Under the pieces are notes generated by a model. The model was not told the DNA's origin, made no database searches, and saw nothing but the letters and a program-made list of their open reading frames with translations. 64,000 bases of DNA from Paenibacillus puerhi (lineage in GTDB: Bacteria > Bacillota > Bacilli > Paenibacillales > NBRC-103111), in NCBI RefSeq assembly GCF_009846885.1, contig NZ_WUWM01000019.1:62001-126000 (forward strand), read 5' to 3'. Position 1 is the stretch's first letter. Every line of letters starts with the position of its first letter. Position numbers and translations under genes: made by a program. This document shows, piece by piece, positions 54,949 through 62,406 of this stretch.

Positions 54949-54998
54949 TGACGGGCTTCTATTTTCTTAGGTAAAATAAAGAGATTGAAACGCTTCAA
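54948..54998 (+). promoter_or_regulatory. Promoter and LacI-type operator
   Basis: TTGACG (54948) and TAAAAT (54972) are 18 bases apart. Downstream, TTGAAACGCTTCAA at 54985-54998 is a near palindrome centred on CG, as bound by LacI-family proteins. The -35 begins exactly where the truncated CRISPR repeat ends. Confidence 0.6.
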
Positions 54999-55023
54999 GC
55001 GATAGGGAGAGGGAGTACGTGCG

Positions 55024-56091
55024 ATGAGCAAGAAGCGGCAAGTGACGATCGTCGATTTGGCTGAAGCCGCAGGCGTATCCATCGCCACGGTATCCAACGT
55101 GTTGAACCGGCGTAAGGTGCCGATGTCCAGCGAAACGATCCGTAAGGTGGAGCAGGCGGCGGAAGAGCTTGGCTATCGACGCAATGTGATGGCGGCCAGT
55201 CTGAGCCGGAAGAAATCGTATGAGCTCGGCATGCTGGTCCCTAGCTTCGAAGGCTATTATGGACGCCTGGCGGAGGATGTGCAGCGAACGGCCCATGCTT
55301 ATGGCTATCATCTGTCCGTCTTTTCAGCGGCGGGCTTCGATCCCGAGATCGAAAAAAGGCATCTTGATGTGCTGCTGCAGCGCCGGGTGGACGGGCTGAT
55401 CTGTCATGGTCTGGCGATGTCGCAGGAGGCTACGCGCCAACTGGTCGGGGTCGGTACGCCGCTCGTGCTGTTCAACGCCTGGGGGTGGCCGACGGACATT
55501 GCTATTGGAGCGGTCAATTTGGACTTTGTCGTCGGCTGCGACGAAATCGTGCAGCATCTGTATGCACAGGGCTGCCGCAATCTGTTCTACCTCGGGAAGT
55601 CCAGTCTGTACGCAACGGACCGCCAACGTCGGATCGGGGTGCAGAACGGCTTGCAGGGCATGCCGGAGCCCATCGCAAGCGGAAGTCTGGACGCGGATGC
55701 CTTCGCCACGATCGATGAGGTGCTTGCTCAGGTCGAGGCTTTCCGTTCGGGCAGGCCGCAACAGCCGACAGGCATTATCGGCTTCGATGACGTGCTGACG
55801 CAGTCGTTCATGTCAGCCGCGTTAAGGAAGGGGTACCGGGTTCCGGGAGACTTCCTGATTGCGGGTATCAATAATGATCCGGCCACCTCGATTTGTTATC
55901 CGGCTATGACATCCCTGGCGCTTCCAACGGCCATGCAAGCGGAATTCGTTATGCTGCTGATGCTGCAGGCGCTCGACGACGCGGCCGCGCTGAGTCAGTT
56001 TTCCCAAGAGTCCTTGGCCAAGGCCGATAAGGAAGGACATGAGATTCAGATCCCGCTCCGGCTTGTTCCCCGGCGTTCGACCGGCGTGTAG
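55024..56091 (+). CDS. LacI-family transcriptional regulator
   Basis: 355 residues. The N-terminal helix-turn-helix (VDLAEAAGVSIATVSNVLN) and hinge helix are followed by a periplasmic-binding-like ligand domain (GMLVPSFEGYYG, GIIGFDDVLT, AGINNDPATS). It probably binds the palindrome at 54985 and regulates itself. No sugar-use gene is adjacent, so the effector is unknown. Ended by a terminator. Confidence 0.92.
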   Translation: MSKKRQVTIVDLAEAAGVSIATVSNVLNRRKVPMSSETIRKVEQAAEELGYRRNVMAASLSRKKSYELGMLVPSFEGYYGRLAEDVQRTAHAYGYHLSVFSAAGFDPEIEKRHLDVLLQRRVDGLICHGLAMSQEATRQLVGVGTPLVLFNAWGWPTDIAIGAVNLDFVVGCDEIVQHLYAQGCRNLFYLGKSSLYATDRQRRIGVQNGLQGMPEPIASGSLDADAFATIDEVLAQVEAFRSGRPQQPTGIIGFDDVLTQSFMSAALRKGYRVPGDFLIAGINNDPATSICYPAMTSLALPTAMQAEFVMLLMLQALDDAAALSQFSQESLAKADKEGHEIQIPLRLVPRRSTGV

Positions 56092-56096
56092 ACGAA

Positions 56097-56143
56097 GAAA
56101 AGCCAGCTTCACTCCCCTACTGGTGGAGAGAGCTGGCTTTTTC
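56097..56143. terminator. Bidirectional terminator after lacI-type gene
   Basis: AAAAGCCAGCT..CTCC and GGAG..AGCTGGCTTTTT arms, between convergent genes. Confidence 0.9.
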
Positions 56144-56169
56144 GCTTGGCTTTAATAACAGCTGCCTGC

Positions 56170-57138
56170 TTATGGCGTGTGCCCGGGCATACCGGTCAGT
56201 TGAGCCGCCGCTTCCTTATGCTGGAGAAATTGCTTGCCGTATTCTCCATGAGGATGGATCGCGGCGTTCTCCATCTGAATCGTCGTATGCTCGATGCCAT
56301 AGCGTTCCTTCAGTGTCTCGTTAATGGCCAGAATGATGCAGAAGGGTTGAATATTGTCATTAATAAATACATGAGCGGTTAGCGAATAATGCTCGGTAGA
56401 GATCGCCCACAGATGCATCTCGTGCACGTCTTCTACGCCCTCTACGCTAGCAATCGTAGCGCGTATCTCATCCAGGTTATAGCGTTCGGGTACGGATTCC
56501 ATCAGAATCAGATACGATTCCTTAATGATCCGTGCTCCGCCGACAAAGATGATGACGCTGATCACCATACTGATAAGCGGATCGAACCAGATCATCCCGG
56601 TCAAGTAGATGAGGACGGCGGAGACGATAACCCCGATCGAGCTGAGCAGGTCGCCGATAAAATGCCAAAGCGCGCTTTGCACGTTCAGATTATCTTCTTC
56701 CTTCATACTCCTGCTGAGCACCAGAGTGAGTACGAGGTTAACGACAAGCCCGATGGAGGCAATGATCAGCATCAGCTTGAAGTCGATAGGCTCGGGCTGC
56801 AGGAAGCGGCGAATCCCTTCAACGCAGATCCCGATTGCGATGATAGCCAGCGCCAGTCCGTTCAGGAAGGAGGCGATGATCTCGAAGCGGAGATAACCGA
56901 ACGTGAACCTGCTGTTCGGCTGCCGTGTCGCCAGATAGATCGCGATCATACTAAGTCCGAGCGCTAGCACGTCGGAGATCATATGGGCGGAATCGGATAG
57001 CAGCGCAAGCGAGTTGGACAGAAGCCCCCCGATGATTTCGACGATTGTAAAGAATAAGGTTAAGGCGAGCGTAATCCAAAGGGTTCGTTTTGAACGCGTC
57101 TGCTGCTTGGCATGAGGGAGATGATGGTAATCATACAT
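56170..57138 (-). CDS. Cation diffusion facilitator (CzcD type)
   Basis: 322 residues with six membrane helices and a C-terminal metal-binding domain. The transport-site motifs are SDSAHMISD (His-x3-Asp) in helix 2 and HFIGDLLSS in helix 5. The N-terminus has His residues (YDYHHLPHAK). These exporters remove Zn, Co or Fe in exchange for protons. AT-rich palindromes resembling a Fur-like site lie upstream, so iron or zinc control is possible. Confidence 0.9.
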   Translation of the reverse strand: MYDYHHLPHAKQQTRSKRTLWITLALTLFFTIVEIIGGLLSNSLALLSDSAHMISDVLALGLSMIAIYLATRQPNSRFTFGYLRFEIIASFLNGLALAIIAIGICVEGIRRFLQPEPIDFKLMLIIASIGLVVNLVLTLVLSRSMKEEDNLNVQSALWHFIGDLLSSIGVIVSAVLIYLTGMIWFDPLISMVISVIIFVGGARIIKESYLILMESVPERYNLDEIRATIASVEGVEDVHEMHLWAISTEHYSLTAHVFINDNIQPFCIILAINETLKERYGIEHTTIQMENAAIHPHGEYGKQFLQHKEAAAQLTGMPGHTP

Positions 57139-57244
57139 GAGCGTTCATCCTTTCAACAAACAAGTTTAAGTTTCTATCTAAAGTATACGTCAACATTCAT
57201 TTTCCATCAAATACTTTAATTGATAGCGATTTTCAGCCTTTTGA

Positions 57245-57322
57245 TGATAATTATCACTCTCATAGTCAGTTTTACTACCGTTAGGGTGGTATATCTCACT
57301 ATTTTTGAAATTGATTATCAAT
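57245..57322. promoter_or_regulatory. Metalloregulator-like palindromes upstream of CDF gene
   Basis: TGATAATTATCA (57245-57256) is a perfect 12-bp palindrome close to half of a Fur box, and ATTGATTATCAAT lies at 57310-57322. The remainder of 57323-57438 has no gene that I can support. Confidence 0.4.
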
Positions 57323-57438
57323 CCCGAGTATAGCGCTTTCAATTTTGTTACAGAAATGAAATATGTCTGTTACGTATTTAACATGTTAAGGGTGTAAGAT
57401 AACTAGCAAGACCCCCTTTTTAATATAAACACTTGTAA

Positions 57439-57471
57439 GGCTCGCCCCCGTTGGGCGGGCCGATTTTTTTT
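57439..57471 (+). terminator. Terminator-like hairpin, owner unknown
   Basis: GGCTCGCCC and GGGCGGGCC arms followed by seven T. It faces right, with no recognised gene upstream on its strand; a short transcript from near 57310 is possible. Confidence 0.55.
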
Positions 57472-57519
57472 ATCCGGATATAAAGTGCGCGGCACAAGGT
57501 TTATAAGTCAGTCAACGAT

Positions 57520-57548
57520 AAAGAGCCTGCGCGAAGATGCGCAGGCTT
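57520..57548 (-). terminator. Terminator of the Lnt-like gene
   Basis: GCCTGCGC and GCGCAGGC arms; on the minus strand the tail is TCTTTATC. Confidence 0.6.
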
Positions 57549-57554
57549 CGTTAT

Positions 57555-59105
57555 TCAGGACCGTCCGGAGCCCCTTCGAAGAAGTTTGTTCCCAAGGAGC
57601 AGGGAGAAGGCGATAACGATAAGGATAGCGAACCAGTCGCCCCATTGCGTATATACCGAGCCTTTTCCTTCGTACAGGAAGGTTTCTCCAGTAATATATC
57701 CCCGTTCATTCACAGGGCCTGCGGCTATCATCTCTCCGTAGGGGTTAATGATCTGCGACATGCCGGAGGTCGTCCCCGTGACAAGGCTGACCCTGTTCTC
57801 CACCGCACGGAAGACGGAGTCAGAAGCGGCGTAATTAGGGAAAATCGTATTGGCTCGAAAATCGTCATCGACGGGAACCAGCACGAGCTTGGAGCCGTTT
57901 CGAGCGAGATCCCGGATGATTCCCGTCACATGCCGGTCCCAGCATACCGCAAGTCCCACTGGACCCAAAGCCGTCTCGTATACCTTCCCTCTCTCGATTC
58001 CGGGTACGAACCCGAATGCTTTCTCGCCGTCGGTCAAATTTATTTTGGCGGTTTTGCCTATCTCGCTTCCGTCGGGTCCGATCAGAAGCGCCGTATCGTG
58101 GAGGCCGACGTCCGAGGTCCAGGTCACATCGGCTACCAGGTAAGCTTGAGCGGAGCGGGCCGTTTCCTTGAGCTTGTTGATCATAGCTTCGTTGCTGTAA
58201 TCGGTGAATTCGTTTTCCCCCCAGACCACTACGGACGGAGAGAAGGCTTGGCGGGCCTGCATGGTCAGCTCGGTGTTCACTTTCCATATCGCTTCGGTCA
58301 TCTCGGGTGTATCGGCTACATATCCGTCTCCTGCCGAGGCTTTGCCTCCCGCCTCGACGATTGCCGGGTCCTGATTGGCGAGATCGGTCATAGCAGCAGC
58401 ACGAACGCCGTTCCCCTGATGGGCTGAATGTAAATCGAACAACCCCCATCCGGCGAGTACGATCGGCAGCAGCATAGCCAACAAGGCTGCACGGTTCAAT
58501 CTTCTTTCCTTTATCCAGGTGATCAAAGCCTCGGCAATAGCGCTGTTGGCGAGCATGATCACAAAGCTTAATCCGGCAAAGCCGGTTATCGACAGGAGCT
58601 GCAGAGGAGCTGGGGAGGCCCACTGGCTCTTGGCCAGTACCTCAATCCACCAATCCCCGGTGACGGGCAGCGCGAATCGCAGCCATTCCAAGGCCGTCCA
58701 GACGGTCGGCAGCACCCCTACCCGCCAGGGGGAACGGATCTGCCGCTGTAAGCTGTGTCCGAGTTGAAGGAAACCGCCATACATAAAGCCGCTGGCGACC
58801 ATCAGGAAGCCGCCCAGCCCCTTGCCGAGTACGTCTGGGTACCAGATATGAATGCCGACGGAGCCTACAATTCCCGCGAGCGTGAACAGCCAGTAATAGG
58901 AACTTCCGTTTCGTCCGTGAACGGCGAGCAGAAGAGGGACAAAGGCGATCCAGGCCAGCGGTCCTCCGCTTGTACCGGAACCGGGCATGCTGAGGACGAA
59001 TAGGATCCCGGATAATAGGGACAGCGAGATAGCTGCCCAGCTCTTCGCAATAAGCTTGCCGCCCCAAGGGAGCGATTGTTCAGTAGATAAGTGTGTTGTA
59101 CTCAT
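57555..59105 (-). CDS. Apolipoprotein N-acyltransferase-like protein
   Basis: 516 residues from the ATG at 59105 (AAAGGAAC upstream). About seven membrane helices in the first 240 residues are followed by a nitrilase-type domain. The catalytic triad is visible: Glu in WGENEF, Lys in GKTAKINL, Cys in AVCWDRH. Lnt adds the third acyl chain to lipoproteins in Gram-negative bacteria; Firmicute homologues exist but activity is less certain. A local client could be the lipoprotein at 6910. Confidence 0.85.
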   Translation of the reverse strand: MSTTHLSTEQSLPWGGKLIAKSWAAISLSLLSGILFVLSMPGSGTSGGPLAWIAFVPLLLAVHGRNGSSYYWLFTLAGIVGSVGIHIWYPDVLGKGLGGFLMVASGFMYGGFLQLGHSLQRQIRSPWRVGVLPTVWTALEWLRFALPVTGDWWIEVLAKSQWASPAPLQLLSITGFAGLSFVIMLANSAIAEALITWIKERRLNRAALLAMLLPIVLAGWGLFDLHSAHQGNGVRAAAMTDLANQDPAIVEAGGKASAGDGYVADTPEMTEAIWKVNTELTMQARQAFSPSVVVWGENEFTDYSNEAMINKLKETARSAQAYLVADVTWTSDVGLHDTALLIGPDGSEIGKTAKINLTDGEKAFGFVPGIERGKVYETALGPVGLAVCWDRHVTGIIRDLARNGSKLVLVPVDDDFRANTIFPNYAASDSVFRAVENRVSLVTGTTSGMSQIINPYGEMIAAGPVNERGYITGETFLYEGKGSVYTQWGDWFAILIVIAFSLLLGNKLLRRGSGRS

Positions 59106-59341
59106 GTGAGGTTCCTTTCTGGAAACGTGGTGAGGGAGAGTTAGGTCTGGGAAAAGTATAAAACAGTCTGCCAAGCTCTGTCATGTGAATCTTGTCATGA
59201 AGTTAGATAGAACGGGTGACGAAAGTCATTTGCCGTCCTGCCGTCCTGCCCTCCGGCCGAATAAGTTACGGAAGTGGAGATCGCATCTGATCGCGGCTAT
59301 AATCGAACTACAAGTTCTATAGCTTGCTAAGGGGGATGACG

Positions 59342-60097
59342 ATGAGAACGATAGATCTGAACTGCGACATGGGAGAGAGCTTCGGCATCTATAAGCTTGG
59401 GATCGATGAGGAGGTTATGCCTTGGATCACCTCTGCGAACATTGCCTGCGGCTTTCATGCCGGCGATCCGAGCGTGATGGATCGCACGGTGCGGCTGGCC
59501 ACGGAGCATGGTGTCGGCATCGGCGTCCACATGGGTTACCCGGATCTGGCCGGGTTCGGCCGCCGGGAGATGAGCATGTCCCGCGCGGACTTGCTGCATG
59601 CATGCATCTACCAGATCGGCGCACTGGAGGCGTTCTGCCGCAAGCACGGGACCGGTATCTCGCATGTGAAGCCTCATGGCAGCATGAACAACATGGCAGA
59701 CAAGGACGCAGGTATCGCGGATGCTATCGCCGAATCGGTGGCGCTCACTATACCGGGCACGCCTATGCTGGCCAAGCCGGGAAGCGAGCTGCTTCGGGCT
59801 GCTCAAGCATGGGGGCTCCCGGTCATCCGGGAGCTGTACGCAGATCGTGCCTATCAGCCGGATGGTACGCTCTCTCCCCGCAGCTTGCCAGGTTCTGTTA
59901 TTCATGACCCCGGAGAGGCGGCGGAACACGCTGTGCGGATGGTGGTGGAGGGCCGAACGAAGACGCTGGACGGACAATGGATCGATGTTCAAGGAGATAG
60001 CTTGTGCGTACACGGGGATACGCGCGGAGCATTGGAGATGATCCGCCGGATCCGGACAGGGCTGGAGAAGGCGGGGGTTCGCCTTGCACGACCTTGA
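59342..60097 (+). CDS. pxpA: 5-oxoprolinase subunit A
   Basis: 251 residues from the ATG at 59342, 6 bases after AAGGGGG. LamB/YcsF family: DLNCDMGESFG at the N-terminus, NIACGFHAGDP, HVKPHGSMNN and CVHGDT. With PxpB and PxpC it hydrolyses 5-oxoproline to glutamate using ATP. The 3' end overlaps the longest pxpB frame, and the three genes are one operon. Confidence 0.94.
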   Translation: MRTIDLNCDMGESFGIYKLGIDEEVMPWITSANIACGFHAGDPSVMDRTVRLATEHGVGIGVHMGYPDLAGFGRREMSMSRADLLHACIYQIGALEAFCRKHGTGISHVKPHGSMNNMADKDAGIADAIAESVALTIPGTPMLAKPGSELLRAAQAWGLPVIRELYADRAYQPDGTLSPRSLPGSVIHDPGEAAEHAVRMVVEGRTKTLDGQWIDVQGDSLCVHGDTRGALEMIRRIRTGLEKAGVRLARP

Positions 60098-60134
60098 GCG
60101 GATAAAGACTCGGCCGAAGGAGGCTGATGACGCG

Positions 60135-60887
60135 ATGATCGGAGGCAAGCAGCTGGAATGGCTGCCGCTGGGGGACTCCGCGGTTACGGTGCGCTTCGGC
60201 AGCAGCATCGAGCTTCATACGCACCGCCGGGTGATGGCGGTGTCCGATCATTGGAGCCGGCACCGCTTCCCGGGCATGATCGAAGTCGTCCCGGCCTTCG
60301 CAAGCGTGACCGTCCATTATGAGCCTGCTGCCGTCTGGACATGGAGCAGGCATGAACCGGGACAAGGGGGCGGCTCCACGATTTTCGAGGCCGTATGCGG
60401 GCGGCTCGGCAAGCTACTGCAACAGCTGTCGGCGGAGGAAGAGGCGCCATCAAGAACCGTGGAGGTTCCCGTCTATTACGGCGGTGAAGCGGGGCCAGAT
60501 CTAGAGTTTGTCGCCCGGCATAACGGGCTTGGCATGGAGGAGGTCATTGAGCTGCACAGCAGCGCCGTTTATACCGTATACATGATCGGCTTCGCGCCGG
60601 GCTTCCCCTATCTTGGCGGCATGACGGAGCGGATCGCGGCTCCGCGTCGTGCAAGCCCTCGTCCTTCGGTACCGGCAGGCTCAGTGGGGATTGCGGGCGC
60701 CCAGACCGGCATCTATCCGTTCGAGACGCCGGGAGGCTGGCAGCTAATCGGACGTACGCCGCTGCGGCTGTTCCTTCCGGACCAAGACCCTCCGAGTTAT
60801 TTGCTGGCGGGAGATCGTCTTCGGTTCCGCCCTGTATCCCTGGAGGCGTACCACGAGCTCAGGCTCAGCGGGGAGGGGATGCTATGA
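60135..60887 (+). CDS. pxpB: 5-oxoprolinase subunit B
   Basis: 250 residues from the ATG at 60135, with AAGGAGG 11 bases upstream; a longer TTG frame starting within pxpA is less likely. KipI/allophanate hydrolase subunit 1 family: PLGDSAVTVRFG at the start, VYYGGEAGPDL in the middle, and the signature GFAPGFPYLGG near residue 155. Its stop overlaps the pxpC start by four bases. Confidence 0.93.
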   Translation: MIGGKQLEWLPLGDSAVTVRFGSSIELHTHRRVMAVSDHWSRHRFPGMIEVVPAFASVTVHYEPAAVWTWSRHEPGQGGGSTIFEAVCGRLGKLLQQLSAEEEAPSRTVEVPVYYGGEAGPDLEFVARHNGLGMEEVIELHSSAVYTVYMIGFAPGFPYLGGMTERIAAPRRASPRPSVPAGSVGIAGAQTGIYPFETPGGWQLIGRTPLRLFLPDQDPPSYLLAGDRLRFRPVSLEAYHELRLSGEGML

Positions 60888-61909
60888 GCCTACAGGTCAT
60901 GCGTCCGGGCATGCTGACAACGGTGCAGGACTTGGGACGGACAGGCAAGCAGCGGTATGGAGTGGTCGTCGGCGGGGCGATGGACCCGGTCTCTCTGCGC
61001 ATCGCCAACCTTCTGGTCGGCAACGAAGAGGGTGAAGCGGCGCTGGAGATTACGGTGATAGGTCCGACGCTCGCTGTACGGGACGATCTCGTGCTGGCCT
61101 GCTGCGGAGGCGACCTGTCTCCTACGATAGACGGACAGCCGCTTCCACAATGGAGGCCGGTGCTTGTCAGGAAGGGGAGCGTCATCAAGTTCGGCGCCTG
61201 CCGTTATGGCAGCAGGGCGTATCTGGCTGTGGCGGGCGGCCTCGACGTCCCGCTTATCCTGGGCAGCCGCAGCACTTATGTGCGAGGAGGCCTCGGCGGC
61301 TTCGAAGGCCGGGCGCTGGCCGCCGGAGATGTTTTGAACCTCCGGGCTCCGGGCGAGCTGTCCTGCCGCTTGGCAGGCAGCATGGCCAAGCGGCTGGGAG
61401 CCGAAGAGTCATTCGCTTGTTCCCCTTGGTACGTAGACCCGCCTGTCTCCCTTCATCTGCTGGGAAGAGGGGAGCCTGTCGTCGTACGTGCGATGCGAGG
61501 GGCTGACTTCAACAGCTTGAAGGAAGACAGCCGGGAGCGTTTTTTTGCACAGATCTTCCAGCTAAGCACGCAGTCCGACCGGATGGGGTATCGGTTACAC
61601 GGAAGCCCTCTTGAGCAGGAAGAGAAGACGGAACGGCTATCCGAAGCGGTATCGCGCGGTACCGTCCAGCTTCCGCCGGAGGGGCAGCCGATTTTGTTGA
61701 TGGCGGATCGGCAGACGACGGGCGGATATCCGAGAATCGCGCATGTCGCCAGCGTAGACATCCCCCTTTTGAGCCAGCTCCAGCCTGGTCAGAAGCTCGG
61801 CATCCGGGAAATCTCCTTGGGCGAGGCGGAGCGTCTGTACATACGCCAAGAGCAGGAGCTGAACCGGATTCGCCTGTGGCTTCGATGGAAGCTTAGGAAA
61901 GAAAGCTAG
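60884..61909 (+). CDS. pxpC: 5-oxoprolinase subunit C
   Basis: 341 residues; ATGA overlap with pxpB. KipA/allophanate hydrolase subunit 2 family: VMRPGMLTTVQDLGR at the start, GAMDPVSLRIAN, RMGYRLHG and TTGGYPRIAHV. It completes the ATP-dependent 5-oxoprolinase, which recycles pyroglutamate. Its end overlaps the convergent small gene by four bases. Confidence 0.94.
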   Translation: MSLQVMRPGMLTTVQDLGRTGKQRYGVVVGGAMDPVSLRIANLLVGNEEGEAALEITVIGPTLAVRDDLVLACCGGDLSPTIDGQPLPQWRPVLVRKGSVIKFGACRYGSRAYLAVAGGLDVPLILGSRSTYVRGGLGGFEGRALAAGDVLNLRAPGELSCRLAGSMAKRLGAEESFACSPWYVDPPVSLHLLGRGEPVVVRAMRGADFNSLKEDSRERFFAQIFQLSTQSDRMGYRLHGSPLEQEEKTERLSEAVSRGTVQLPPEGQPILLMADRQTTGGYPRIAHVASVDIPLLSQLQPGQKLGIREISLGEAERLYIRQEQELNRIRLWLRWKLRKES

Positions 61910-62178
61910 GGGAGTCGAAGGGAAGTACCGCCAAGCGGAGTCCATTCGATTTCATCCTTATGGAACAGGGCTGCGTAGTAGCGGATATGGTAGTCCATAG
62001 CGAAGTATCCGCTACTTGTCTCATCCGTCAGGGCTATGCGTACCGAGTGATTCATCATTTCTTCAAGCAGACGAATGACTTCTTTTCTTTCAGCAGGGTC
62101 GGTGTAGATATCGGATGATACCTCCAGAATGCGAAACCGGGCTCCTTGCGGCGTTGTTAAAAGTTCGGATAATCTCAT
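61906..62178 (-). CDS. Hypothetical protein, 90 residues
   Basis: A small soluble alpha/beta protein: RFRILEVSSDIYTDPAERKE, then a helix (VIRLLEEMMNHSV) and strands IALTDET and MDYHIRYYAALF. No family recognised. AAGGAG lies 11 bases before the ATG. It is convergent with pxpC and has no terminator of its own that I can see. The gap 62179-62406 holds divergent promoter sequence and the cre-like site. Confidence 0.65.
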   Translation of the reverse strand: MRLSELLTTPQGARFRILEVSSDIYTDPAERKEVIRLLEEMMNHSVRIALTDETSSGYFAMDYHIRYYAALFHKDEIEWTPLGGTSLRLP

Positions 62179-62345
62179 ATCTCACGGCTCCTTGTCCATC
62201 TTATGTTGAGTATACTCTCACTCTAATAGTCGGAATAGGGCGGGACATCGTTGCGATGAAAACCCCGATTATCCGAAATAAACCTAGCACCCATTTCCTG
62301 CTCCCCACCCCACCATCTGTTCTAGTGATTATTGACGCACCTGCT

Positions 62346-62359
62346 TGAAAGCGCTTATA
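62346..62359. promoter_or_regulatory. cre-like (CcpA) site
   Basis: TGAAAGCGCTTATA fits the cre consensus TGWAANCGNTNWCA with one mismatch, 48 bases before the start of the secreted protein gene. It suggests carbon catabolite control. Confidence 0.6.
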
Positions 62360-62406
62360 AAAGGGGGGTATACCCAAAATACTGCGAGACAAGGAGAACA
62401 GGTGGA

